From the NCBI RefSeq assembly GCF_003797775.2, contig NZ_CP060725.1, forward strand, positions 3,466,001 through 3,530,000: a DNA stretch of 64,000 nucleotides, in the 5' to 3' direction. This stretch comes from Sphingopyxis sp. OPL5 (GTDB lineage: Bacteria > Pseudomonadota > Alphaproteobacteria > Sphingomonadales > Sphingomonadaceae). Position 1 is the first letter of the stretch, and each line of letters begins with the position of its first letter. Made by a program: the position numbers and the translations under genes. The notes under the pieces were generated by a model, which was not told the DNA's origin, ran no database searches, and saw nothing but the letters and a program-made list of their open reading frames with translations. Shown here piece by piece: positions 7,831 through 16,256 of the stretch.

Positions 7831-9404
7831 AACACGTCCGTTTGTTCGCCTTTGCGTTGCTCGCCACCGCTGCGGTGCCCGCCTGGGCCGAGCCGCCCAA
7901 GAATCTCGCGACCGAGGTCGAGGCGCTACGCAAGGAGATCGGCGCTACCGGCGTGTCGATTGCGATCGTCGAGGATGGCAAGACGACGCTGTCGCGCGGC
8001 TGGGGCGAGCGCAAAATCGGTGAGCGCGGGGCGGTCGATGGCCAGACGATCTTCCAGACCGGCTCGACCGGCAAGGCGATGACGGCCGCCGCGCTCGCGA
8101 TCCTCGTCGACGAAGGCAAGATCGCTTGGGACGACCCCGTCATCAAGCATATGCCGTGGTTCCGCATGTACGACGCCTGGGTCACGCGCGAGATCACGAT
8201 CCGCGACCTGCTCGTCCATCGCAGCGGGCTGGGGCTGGGGCAGGGCGATTTGATGTTCGTCCCGCGCACGCATCTGACGCGCAAGCAGACGGTCGAACGC
8301 GTCGCGTACCTCAAGCCGCAGACGAGTTTCCGTTCGGCCTATGCCTATGACAATATCCTCTATGCGGTGGCGGGGCAGCTGATCGAAGAGGTCAGCGGGC
8401 AGACGTGGGAGGCCTTCATGCGCGACCGCGTGCTGCGCCCCGGGGGCATGAAGAATGCGACAAGCGACAGCGAAGATCGTTTCCGCATTCCGAACCGGTC
8501 GTGGCCGCACGCGCGGCTGAACGGGCCGCTGCGCGGGCTCGGCGACCAGCAGGCGCTCGACGAGCGCGACGAACTCGGCCGCAACGGCGCGCCGGCGGGC
8601 GGGCTGGCGCTCAGCGCCGACGATATGGCCGCCTGGCTCAAGATCCAGCTCGCGCATGGCGCACTGCCGAATGGCCAACATCTGTTCAGCGAAGCCCAAG
8701 CCGCCGAAATGTGGAAGCCGGTGACGCCGATGCCGATCACCGAATTGCCCGCCGCGCTCAAACCCGCGCAGCCGATGCAGCAGGCCTATGCGCTCGGCTG
8801 GCAGGTGCAGGACTATCGTGGCCATCGCATCATCCAGCACAGCGGCGGCGTGTTCGGATCGATCACCCGCGTCGTGATGATCCCCGACAAGAATGTCGGC
8901 TTCGCGATCATGATGAACAGCGAGGAAAGCGGGATGCTGCTGGGGCTGACCTTCAAGCTGATCGACCATTATCTCGACCAGCCCGACTATGGCTGGACGA
9001 CAAAATGGCAGGATTGGTACAAGGAGCGGCTCGCGGGCGGCGTCGAATATCTGAAGCAGGCGCAGGCGACGCCTGCGAAGGTCGGGCCGTCGCTCGACCC
9101 CGCGCGCTACGCCGGGCGCTACCGTGATCCCTGGTATGGTGACATCGTCGTCGCATCGACGCCCAAGGGCCTGACCATTGACTTCACCTCGACCCCGCGC
9201 ATGGTCGGGCGTTTGAAGCATTGGCAATATGACAGCTTCGTCACCGACTTTGACGATCCCGCGATCGAGCCCGCCTATGTCACCTTCGCGCTCGACGCCG
9301 ACGGCAAGGTCAGCGGCGTGACGATGAAGGCGGTGAGCAAGATCGCCGACTTCAGCTGGGATTATCACGATCTCGACCTGAAGCCGGTGGAGGGGGCGAA
9401 GTGA
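7827..9404 (+). CDS. Exported class C-type serine hydrolase (beta-lactamase/D-aminopeptidase-like)
   Basis: The 525-residue protein has a signal peptide ending near AVPAWA. Catalytic motifs are complete: SxxK as S80-TGK83, YxN as Y174-D-N176, and HSGG from H338. A beta-rich C-terminal domain of about 110 residues follows (from about 415). S12-family enzymes hydrolyse D-amino-acid amides and peptides or beta-lactams. In this cluster a D-peptidase role fits better than antibiotic resistance. Start and stop overlap both neighbours by 4 nt. Confidence 0.85.
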   Translation: MKHVRLFAFALLATAAVPAWAEPPKNLATEVEALRKEIGATGVSIAIVEDGKTTLSRGWGERKIGERGAVDGQTIFQTGSTGKAMTAAALAILVDEGKIAWDDPVIKHMPWFRMYDAWVTREITIRDLLVHRSGLGLGQGDLMFVPRTHLTRKQTVERVAYLKPQTSFRSAYAYDNILYAVAGQLIEEVSGQTWEAFMRDRVLRPGGMKNATSDSEDRFRIPNRSWPHARLNGPLRGLGDQQALDERDELGRNGAPAGGLALSADDMAAWLKIQLAHGALPNGQHLFSEAQAAEMWKPVTPMPITELPAALKPAQPMQQAYALGWQVQDYRGHRIIQHSGGVFGSITRVVMIPDKNVGFAIMMNSEESGMLLGLTFKLIDHYLDQPDYGWTTKWQDWYKERLAGGVEYLKQAQATPAKVGPSLDPARYAGRYRDPWYGDIVVASTPKGLTIDFTSTPRMVGRLKHWQYDSFVTDFDDPAIEPAYVTFALDADGKVSGVTMKAVSKIADFSWDYHDLDLKPVEGAK

Positions 9405-10579
9405 AGCGCCTTGTTCTGTTGATGACCGCCACCGCGCTGGCGGGCTGCACGGCGACCAAGGAAAAGGGCGCGACCGATGAGCGGCCGCTGCACAGCCGGA
9501 TGCTCGTGCTCGACACCCATCTCGACACCCCGCTCCATTTCGATCGGGCGGAGTGGAGCTTCGCCGACCGCCACAGCCTCGCGACCGACCTGTCGCAACT
9601 CGACATCCCGCGCATGAAGGACGGCAATCTCGATGGCGGCTTTTTCGCGATCTACACCGAACAGGGGCCGCTCGATGCCAAGGGCTATGCCGATGCGCTG
9701 GCCTTTGCGCGCAAGCGATCCGACCTGATCGACGCAATGATCGCCAAACACGCCGACGCGATCAGCCCTGCGCTGACCGCCGACGATGCGCGCCGGCTCG
9801 ACAAGGCGGGAAAGCTGATCGCCTTCAAGTCGATGGAGAACAGCTATCCGCTCGGCGAAGACCTGACATTGCTCGATGAATTCTACAAAAAGGGCGTGCG
9901 GCTCGCGGGGCCGGTGCATTCGAAGAACAACCAGTTCGCCGACAGCGCCACCGACAAGCCGCGCTGGAACGGCCTCAGCCCGCTCGGCAAAAAATGGGTC
10001 GCGGAAATGAACCGCCTTGGCATCGTCATCGACGCCAGTCATTCGTCGGACGCCACCTTCGACCAGATATTGGCGCTGTCGAAATATCCGATCCTGCTCT
10101 CGCATTCGAGCCTGCGCTCGGCGCACGATCATCCGCGCAACCTCGACGAGGGGCGGCTGAAGGCGCTTGCCGCGAAGGGTGGCGCGATGTGCCTCTCGAC
10201 GATCTTCCTGTCGGAGATGAACATGACGCCCGCGCGCGCCGAGCTGTTCGGAAAATATGAACATATCGGCGAGATGACCGCCGCCGAACAGGCCGACCTC
10301 ACCCGGCGCTGGCGCGAACTCGACAAGAGCGAACAGATGTGGGCCGCCGATTTCGAGGCCTATATGAAGATGGTGCTGCGGGCGATCGCGGTCGGCGGGG
10401 TCGATCATATCTGCTTCGGTGCCGACTGGGACGGCGGCGGCGGCCTGCCGGGGATCGAGGATATCTCGGCGCTGCCCAAGGTCACCGAGCGCTTGAAGGC
10501 CGCAGGCTATTCGGACGCCGATATCGCGAAGATGTGGAGCGGCAATATATTGCGCGTGCTGGCGGCGCAGAGGAAATGA
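9401..10579 (+). CDS. M19 dipeptidase lipoprotein
   Basis: The 392-residue product begins with a lipoprotein signal (lipobox LAGC within ATALAGCTA). Unlike the M19 protein at 2301 it keeps the full metal set: HLD in VLDTHLDTP, the bridging Glu in FKSMENSY, His in VIDASHSS, His in LLSHSSLRS and Asp in CFGADWDG. It is therefore predicted to be an active zinc dipeptidase of the renal dipeptidase type, cleaving dipeptides including those with C-terminal D-residues, anchored in the periplasm. It is the last gene of the coupled run, and a palindromic repeat begins 28 nt after its stop. Confidence 0.88.
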   Translation: MKRLVLLMTATALAGCTATKEKGATDERPLHSRMLVLDTHLDTPLHFDRAEWSFADRHSLATDLSQLDIPRMKDGNLDGGFFAIYTEQGPLDAKGYADALAFARKRSDLIDAMIAKHADAISPALTADDARRLDKAGKLIAFKSMENSYPLGEDLTLLDEFYKKGVRLAGPVHSKNNQFADSATDKPRWNGLSPLGKKWVAEMNRLGIVIDASHSSDATFDQILALSKYPILLSHSSLRSAHDHPRNLDEGRLKALAAKGGAMCLSTIFLSEMNMTPARAELFGKYEHIGEMTAAEQADLTRRWRELDKSEQMWAADFEAYMKMVLRAIAVGGVDHICFGADWDGGGGLPGIEDISALPKVTERLKAAGYSDADIAKMWSGNILRVLAAQRK

Positions 10580-10606
10580 GGAAAGGCCGGAAACATCCAG
10601 CCTGAT

Positions 10607-10685
10607 CCCCGGCGAAGGCCGGGGCCCAGAGCGTGATAGCGTGACGGCGGCTTCCGGCCGCCCTGGACCCCGGCCTTCGCCGGGG
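10607..10685. repeat. Extragenic palindrome (ccccggcgaaggcc type)
   Basis: Arms 10607-10627 and 10665-10685 are inverted copies with one difference. Each arm itself contains a small hairpin (ccccggc gaag gccgggg). The centre holds a further ggcggc/gccgcc hairpin near 10650. It lies in the 204-nt gap after the M19 operon and could act as a transcript end or mRNA-stabilising structure, but no U-tract follows. Confidence 0.8.
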
Positions 10686-10783
10686 CACGGGCTATATTGA
10701 GGAAAAGCTCGCCCACCAAAGGCCGCCGGTTCACGGTCCCAAGGGGCTAGCAACCGGCGACCGAACCGCATAGCAGGCCCAAC

Positions 10784-11923
10784 ATGACCGCTACCGTCGA
10801 TCCCTTCTACGCCATCTCGATCAGCCGCCTCGCGCACCAGATGGCGGCGGCGGGCGATCCGGTGATCCATATGGAGTTCGGCCAGCCCTCGACCGGCGCC
10901 CCCGTCGCCGCGGTGGCGCGCGCGCAGGAGGTGCTGGCGCAGGACGGCATGGGCTATTGGGAAAGCCCGGCGCTCAAGACACGTATCGCGCGCTATTATC
11001 AGGAGACGCATGGCGTCGCGGTCGATGCCGAGCAGGTGATCCTGACTTGCGGTGCCTCGCCCGCTTTCGTCCTCGCGCTGACCTGCGCCTTCGCGCCCGG
11101 CGCCCGCGTCGCGCTCGCCCGGCCGGGCTATGTCGCCTATCGCAACACGCTGCGCGCGCTGCACATGGTGCCGGTCGAGATCGGCTGCGGCGAGGCAGAG
11201 CGTTTTCAGCTGACCGCCGCCGCGGTCGAGGCGCTCGATCCGGCGCCCGAGGGACTGATTGTCGCCAGTCCCGCCAACCCGACCGGGACGGTGATCGAGG
11301 CAGCGGAACTGGCGGCGATCGCCGAGGTCTGCCGGCGGCGGAACATCCGCATCATCTCCGACGAAATCTATCATGGCCTGTCCTATGTCGGGCCGGTGCC
11401 GTCGATGTTGCAGGAGGCGCCCGATGCCTTCATCGTCAACAGCTTCTCCAAATATTACAGCATGGCCGGCTGGCGGCTCGGCTGGCTGGTGGTGCCGCCC
11501 GACCAGATCGACGCGGCGCGCGCGCGGATGGGCAATCTGTTCCTGACTCCGCCCAGCCTCGCCCAGCATGCAGGGCTGGTCGCCTTCGATGAAAGGGACG
11601 AACTGGAAGGGCATCTCGCCACCTATAAGCGCAACCGCGAACTGCTGCTGGGTCGGCTGCCCGCGATGGGGCTGCGGCGGATCGCGCCGCCCGACGGTGC
11701 TTTCTATATCTATGCCGACATCGGGCATCTGACCGACGACAGCATCGCCTTCTGCCGGCAATTGCTGGTCGACACCGCCGTCGCGACGGCGCCGGGCGTC
11801 GATTTCGATCCGGTCGACGGATCGCGCTTCATGCGATTGAGCTTCGCGGTGTCGACCGCCGAGATCGAGGAGGCGTGCCGCCGTATGGCGCCCTGGTTCG
11901 AGAATTATGCCCGCTTGCCCTAG
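10784..11923 (+). CDS. Class I/II PLP-dependent aminotransferase
   Basis: This 379-residue fold-type I enzyme shows ASPANPTGT (substrate/PLP contact), a DEIYHGL segment with the PLP-ring aspartate, and NSFSKYYSMAGWRLGW carrying the Schiff-base lysine. It resembles aspartate aminotransferase-like proteins that use 2-oxo acids and amino acids. The specific substrate cannot be assigned. It stands alone, separated by 204 nt from the D-Glu cluster and 114 nt from the flavoprotein gene. Confidence 0.88.
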   Translation: MTATVDPFYAISISRLAHQMAAAGDPVIHMEFGQPSTGAPVAAVARAQEVLAQDGMGYWESPALKTRIARYYQETHGVAVDAEQVILTCGASPAFVLALTCAFAPGARVALARPGYVAYRNTLRALHMVPVEIGCGEAERFQLTAAAVEALDPAPEGLIVASPANPTGTVIEAAELAAIAEVCRRRNIRIISDEIYHGLSYVGPVPSMLQEAPDAFIVNSFSKYYSMAGWRLGWLVVPPDQIDAARARMGNLFLTPPSLAQHAGLVAFDERDELEGHLATYKRNRELLLGRLPAMGLRRIAPPDGAFYIYADIGHLTDDSIAFCRQLLVDTAVATAPGVDFDPVDGSRFMRLSFAVSTAEIEEACRRMAPWFENYARLP

Positions 11924-12037
11924 CGGCATCGCCACCCCAAGAATTTCTATTCCGCGCTGGCCTCGCCGCCGCTTGCCTCGCCTCGCCCTGCGTGCAAGGG
12001 ACATTCTCGCATAAACCTATGCGGGAGAGATTTGGCG

Positions 12038-13261
12038 ATGCGGTTCGACGTGGTGATCGTGGGGGCGGGGCATGGCGGCGCGCAGGTCGCGGTATCGCTG
12101 CGCACCCAGAAGTTCGAAGGCAGCATCGCGATCATCGGCGACGAGCCCGAACTTCCCTATGAGCGTCCGCCGCTGTCGAAGGAATATTTCGCCGGCGAAA
12201 AGGAATTCGAACGCATCCAGATCCGTCCCGCCAAATATTGGGACGAACGCGAGGTCACGATGCTGCTGAACAAGCGCGTCGTGTCGGTCGATCCGGTGGC
12301 GCACAGCGTCACCACCGACGGCGGCGAGACGATCGCCTATGGCAAGCTCGTCTGGGCGACCGGCGGCAGTCCCCGGATGCTGCCGATCCCCGGCGGCGAC
12401 CTGCCGGGCGTGCAGGGGGTACGCACCCGCGCCGACGCCGACGCGATGAAGGCGGCGTCCGAAACCGCGAAGCAGATCGTCGTCATCGGCGGCGGCTACA
12501 TCGGGCTCGAAGCCGCGGCGGTGCTGCGCAAGGCGGGCAAGCCGGTCATCCTGCTCGAAGCGCTCGACCGGGTACTGGCGCGCGTCGCCGGTGAGGATCT
12601 GTCGCGCTTCTATGAAAAGGAACATCGCGACCATGGCGTCGACCTTCGCCTCGGCGTGCAGGTCGCGGCGATCGAGGGCGATGCCCACGCGACGGGCGTG
12701 CGGCTCGGCTCCGGCGAAGTCGTCGCCGCCGATCTCGTGATTGTCGGCATTGGCATCGTCCCCGCGGTCGAACCGCTGATCGCGGCGGGCGCGGCGGGCG
12801 GCAACGGCGTGCTCGTCGACCATCATTGCAAGACCAGCCTGGCCGACATCTACGCGATCGGCGACTGCGCCGCGCACGAGAACGACTTTGCCGAGGGTGC
12901 GGTCATCCGGCTGGAATCGGTGCAGAATGCCAACGACCAGGCCAATGTCGTCGCCAAGGGCATCTGCGGCGACGAGGCGCGCTATCACGCGATCCCCTGG
13001 TTCTGGTCGAACCAATATGATTTGAAGCTCCAGACCGCGGGCCTGTCGACGGGCCACGACCAGACGGTGCTGCGCGGCGATATCGCCAGCCGCAGCTTCT
13101 CGGTCGTCTATCTGCGTCAGGGCAGGGTGATCGCGCTCGACTGCGTCAACGCGACGAAGGATTATGTCCAGGGTCGGATGCTGGTCACCGCAGGCCTGCA
13201 GGCGACGGCTGAGCAGCTTGCCGATGTCGAGACACCGCTGAAGGCGCTGCTGCCCGCCTGA
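12038..13261 (+). CDS. FAD-dependent oxidoreductase (ferredoxin reductase-like)
   Basis: The 407-residue protein has an FAD-binding [17 protein letters not shown] near the N-terminus, an NAD-binding [20 protein letters not shown] near residue 150, and the FAD C-motif IYAIGDCA near residue 270. A reductase C-terminal domain follows. It matches ferredoxin reductases of dioxygenase and P450 systems (rhodocoxin/putidaredoxin reductase type). The ATG at 12038 is preferred to TTG 12032 because GGGAGAGA (12022-12029) is better spaced. No ferredoxin or P450 gene lies beside it. Confidence 0.88.
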   Translation: MRFDVVIVGAGHGGAQVAVSLRTQKFEGSIAIIGDEPELPYERPPLSKEYFAGEKEFERIQIRPAKYWDEREVTMLLNKRVVSVDPVAHSVTTDGGETIAYGKLVWATGGSPRMLPIPGGDLPGVQGVRTRADADAMKAASETAKQIVVIGGGYIGLEAAAVLRKAGKPVILLEALDRVLARVAGEDLSRFYEKEHRDHGVDLRLGVQVAAIEGDAHATGVRLGSGEVVAADLVIVGIGIVPAVEPLIAAGAAGGNGVLVDHHCKTSLADIYAIGDCAAHENDFAEGAVIRLESVQNANDQANVVAKGICGDEARYHAIPWFWSNQYDLKLQTAGLSTGHDQTVLRGDIASRSFSVVYLRQGRVIALDCVNATKDYVQGRMLVTAGLQATAEQLADVETPLKALLPA

Positions 13262-13891
13262 TCAGGCGGGCGGTAATTCGTCCGTCGGTTCATCGCCCAG
13301 CGTTCGCTTCAGCGTCGCCTTGATGTTGCGGAGCAGGCGGCGCAGCGCGATGATCACGATCACCGCCGCGACGAACATCAGCACCGCGATGACGATCGCG
13401 ATCGGCGGATAGGCGATGGCGAGCGCGAGCAGTCCGCCGGTCGCGACATCCTCCCCGGTCGACACCGCAACATTGCTGAACGGTTCGGGGCTGACGTTGA
13501 CCACCGCGCGCGTCGTCGCCTTGGCGCCGTGACTGAGCAGCGCGCCGCCGCCGCCGAGCAGGAAGGCGACAACCTGCCATGCCGGATCCGAACTGTCGAC
13601 GAGCGCCAGCGCGAGCAGCGCCCCGCCGAGCGGACGGATGAAGCTGTGGACGCCGTCCCAGATCGAATCGACCCATGCGATCTTGTCGGCGAGGAATTCG
13701 GCGATGGTGCCCACCAACGCGACTCCGAGGACCCACGGATTGGCCAAGATCTGCAAGGATTGCAGATGGTCGGGCAGGGGCAGCCAGCCGAAATGCATCG
13801 CCACGCCGGTGGCAAGGATGGTGAGGTAGAGCCGCCAGCCCGCGAGCAGGCTGAGGCTGCCTGCGACGCCCAGTATCTCGACGATGCCCAT
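13262..13891 (-). CDS. DUF4126 membrane protein
   Basis: The 209-residue protein starts MGIVEILGVAGSLSL. ATG 13891 has a well placed GGAG in GGAGAAGGGCCG, while longer in-frame starts would run into the divergent Nudix gene. It has several hydrophobic segments, a WVDSIWDGVHSFIRP stretch and a basic/acidic tail. It fits the DUF4126 family, whose function is unknown to me. It is convergent with the flavoprotein gene with no gap between the stops. Confidence 0.75.
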   Translation of the reverse strand: MGIVEILGVAGSLSLLAGWRLYLTILATGVAMHFGWLPLPDHLQSLQILANPWVLGVALVGTIAEFLADKIAWVDSIWDGVHSFIRPLGGALLALALVDSSDPAWQVVAFLLGGGGALLSHGAKATTRAVVNVSPEPFSNVAVSTGEDVATGGLLALAIAYPPIAIVIAVLMFVAAVIVIIALRRLLRNIKATLKRTLGDEPTDELPPA

Positions 13892-14000
13892 CGGCCCTTC
13901 TCCCGCCGCCGACGCAAGGCGCCGGGCGATTGCCATCTTGCACGCAGCCCCCGGCGTGGGCAATGCCGGATGACAACAAGGATCGAGAGGATTATCGCCG

Positions 14001-14783
14001 GTGATAATGAGCGATGCAAACAAACTGCCCGACGGCGCGATTCCCGCGGCCACCCTCGTCATCATGCGGCCGTCCGATGACGGTGGCCCCGACGAGATAT
14101 TGATGGTCAAGCGTGCCGCAAATATGGCCTTCGCGGCGGGTGCGGTGGTGTTTCCCGGCGGCCGGATCGACCCCGACGACTATCTCGTCGCCAGCCGTCA
14201 CGGCTATGGCGACAGCGACACCGATGGTGCCGGTCGCGTTGCGGCCTTGCGCGAAACGCTCGAGGAAACGGGACTCGCGGTGGGCTGGCCCGCGCTGGCC
14301 GACGCGGATGTTCCCGCGGTACGGCAGGCGCTGCTCGCCGAACGGCTGCTTTCCGAAATCCTCGACGAACGCGGCGACCGACTCGCGCTCGATGCGCTGG
14401 TGCCCTTCGCGCGCTGGTGCCCCAATTTCAAGGAAGCGCGCACCTTCGACACCCGCTTCTTTGCGGTCGAGGCGCCCGCGCACGGTCATGAACTGACCGT
14501 CGAGGAGGCCGAACACAGCCATATTTTCTGGGCCGGCGCGCGCGAAACGCTGGCGATGGCCGATCGCGGTGAGGTGTCGATCATCTTCCCGACTCGCCGC
14601 AATCTCGAAAAGCTGGCGCAGGCCGATGATTTCGCCGCATTTTCGGCTCATGCTGCCGCACATCCGGTCGAATTGGTGACGCCATGGATCGAGGAACGCG
14701 AAGGGGAGTCGCACCTCTGCATCCCCGGACATCTGGGCTATCCCGTGACCAGCGAACCCTTCGAACGGGTGCGCCGGGGGTAG
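14001..14783 (+). CDS. NUDIX hydrolase
   Basis: This 260-residue protein has a Nudix-box core RVAALRETLEETGLAVG (REx2EExGU) near residues 75-92, after VVFPGGRIDPDD. The long spacing and C-terminal part resemble NUDT19/coenzyme A-type Nudix proteins, so the substrate may be a CoA or nucleotide derivative (inference). GTG 14001 follows a GAGAGG (13985-13990). An ATG two codons later (14007) is the alternative start. Confidence 0.85.
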   Translation: MIMSDANKLPDGAIPAATLVIMRPSDDGGPDEILMVKRAANMAFAAGAVVFPGGRIDPDDYLVASRHGYGDSDTDGAGRVAALRETLEETGLAVGWPALADADVPAVRQALLAERLLSEILDERGDRLALDALVPFARWCPNFKEARTFDTRFFAVEAPAHGHELTVEEAEHSHIFWAGARETLAMADRGEVSIIFPTRRNLEKLAQADDFAAFSAHAAAHPVELVTPWIEEREGESHLCIPGHLGYPVTSEPFERVRRG

Positions 14784-14819
14784 GCCAGGCCTTTTGGACA
14801 ACTTTTTCTCTATTTAGCA

Positions 14820-14928
14820 GATTCATAAGAAATGCTGCAGTACGGCAAAACGCCTTGCAATATCTGGCAGCGATGCATAGAAGGGCGGGGCGGAAACGAG
14901 TTCGGGATGTGATTCTCAGGCTCGATTC
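14820..14928. promoter_or_regulatory. AT-rich upstream region with three GANTC sites
   Basis: The gap 14784-14962 is clearly AT-richer than its surroundings. It contains GATTC at 14820-14824, 14911-14915 and 14924-14928, the methylation target of CcrM in alphaproteobacteria. GcrA/CcrM-controlled promoters often carry such sites. I see no convincing -35/-10 pair. It precedes the small exported protein gene. Confidence 0.3.
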
Positions 14929-14962
14929 GAGAAGATCAAAATTCCAGTGGATGGAGAAAACG

Positions 14963-15211
14963 ATGAACTTCCTCAAGAAAGCAGCGATCTCCCTCGCCGC
15001 GACTTCGATGATTGCAGCACCGGTGGCGGCTTCGGCTGCACCCGCCATTTCGTCGGTGTCGTTTGACGACGTCAGCGCCGTTTCGGCCGTCGACGGCCAG
15101 AGCGAACTTGAAGGCAGCAGCTGGATCATCGCCCTCCTCGCACTGCTCGCCATCATCGGCGGCGTTGTGATTGCAGCCGGCAACAACAGCGATACCCCGA
15201 CCAGCCCGTAA
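14963..15211 (+). CDS. Small exported protein with C-terminal hydrophobic segment, unknown function
   Basis: The 82-residue product has a signal peptide (MNFLKKAAISLAATSMIAAP...ASA). A short Ser/Val/Asp-rich stretch and one transmembrane helix (WIIALLALLAIIGGVVIAAG) follow, with a polar tail. ATG 14963 follows GGAG at 14953-14956. An in-frame ATG at 14951 is possible but overlaps that site. I recognise no family. A clean terminator follows at once, so this is a monocistronic, probably well expressed gene. Confidence 0.75.
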   Translation: MNFLKKAAISLAATSMIAAPVAASAAPAISSVSFDDVSAVSAVDGQSELEGSSWIIALLALLAIIGGVVIAAGNNSDTPTSP

Positions 15212-15238
15212 TTCGGCCTAGTCGTCTAAGCTTCAAGG

Positions 15239-15265
15239 GGCTCCGAGTTTCACTCGGGGCCTTTT
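15239..15265 (+). terminator. Rho-independent terminator after the small exported protein gene
   Basis: A 10-bp stem (15239-15248 with 15252-15261, one G-U pair) with a TTC loop is followed directly by TTTT. It sits 27 nt after the stop codon. Confidence 0.85.
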
Positions 15266-15311
15266 GTGCGTCTGAAGAACCGGCAAGCGAAACGCGCCGG
15301 ATTGGGTGGGG

Positions 15312-16169
15312 TTAGAGCGCGGGGCGGCGATTGGCACGCGAACGCGCGAGCGGGATCGACTGGCGGGCGCTGTCAGTCGTCGCGGGATCGATCGGCACCA
15401 CGACGATCTGGAAGTCTGCGGCGGGCCGCCCGGTCGCCACGCTTTCGCCGAGCAATTCGCCCCACGGCCCGACCGCCAGGCTATGGCCATAGGTCGATCG
15501 CCCGTCCGCATGCGTGCCGGCCTGCGCCGCCGCGACGACATGGCACCCGGTCTCGATCGCGCGCGCGCGGAGCAGGACGTGCCAATGTGCCGCGCCGGTC
15601 GAGACGGTAAAGGCGGCGGGGATCGCGATCAGGCTCGCGCCGCGCTCGACCAGCGCGCGATACAGTTCGGGGAAGCGCAGGTCGTAGCAGATGCTCAGGC
15701 CCAGCATGCCCACCGGAGTCTCGACGACGACCACCGACTCGCCGCCGGCATAGCTCGACGATTCGCTCCAGCTTTCGCCCGAGGGCAGCGCGACGTCGAA
15801 CATGTGGATCTTGTCATAGGCGGCGGCGATCGTGCCGTCGGCGGCGATGACATGGCTGCGATTGACGCGGCGACCGCCGTCGTCGCTCAGGAACGGCATC
15901 GATCCGGTATGAACCCACAGCCCGTGGCGGCGCGCCATCGCCTGGAGCGCGGGCAGCCAGGGACTGTCGGCCTCGCGCGCCACATGTCCCGCCGACCGGG
16001 CGCGGTCGCGGTCGAGCAGCACCGACATTTCGGGGAAAAAGGCCATGACCGCGCCCGCCGTGGCGGCGGCCGCCAGCGCGCGGTCCATCGTCCCCAGATT
16101 GGCGTCGGGATCGATGCTGCTCGTCATTTCGACGAGCGCGATCAGCGGCGAGGCGGCCTCCATGGTCAT
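15312..16169 (-). CDS. Carbon-nitrogen hydrolase (nitrilase family, Nit1/omega-amidase-like)
   Basis: The 285-residue protein carries the Glu-Lys-Cys triad: Glu in AFFPEMS, Lys in YDKIHMFD and Cys in SICYDLRFPE. The ICYDLRFPE context is typical of the deaminated-glutathione amidase/omega-amidase branch. It should hydrolyse a linear amide in the cytoplasm. ATG 16169 is used; an ATG two codons later is equally possible since no strong ribosome site is visible. It diverges from the M16 protease gene, and the 87-nt gap must hold both promoters. Confidence 0.88.
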   Translation of the reverse strand: MTMEAASPLIALVEMTSSIDPDANLGTMDRALAAAATAGAVMAFFPEMSVLLDRDRARSAGHVAREADSPWLPALQAMARRHGLWVHTGSMPFLSDDGGRRVNRSHVIAADGTIAAAYDKIHMFDVALPSGESWSESSSYAGGESVVVVETPVGMLGLSICYDLRFPELYRALVERGASLIAIPAAFTVSTGAAHWHVLLRARAIETGCHVVAAAQAGTHADGRSTYGHSLAVGPWGELLGESVATGRPAADFQIVVVPIDPATTDSARQSIPLARSRANRRPAL

Positions 16170-16256
16170 CGCTATGGGCTAAGCCGATGCGACGAAGAGG
16201 GCAAGCATCGCGACAGTTCAGTGGCGAGCAAGGTTCGGACGCGATAAGGTGGGGCA

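Noticed and set aside
7827..9404. Antibiotic-resistance class C beta-lactamase
   Set aside because: The S12 motifs are shared with D-aminopeptidases and esterases. The length and C-terminal domain are not those of AmpC, and the cluster points to D-peptide metabolism.
9365..12004. 879-codon open frame antisense to the M19 lipoprotein and aminotransferase genes
   Set aside because: It crosses two real genes and an intergenic palindrome, so it is a base-composition artefact.
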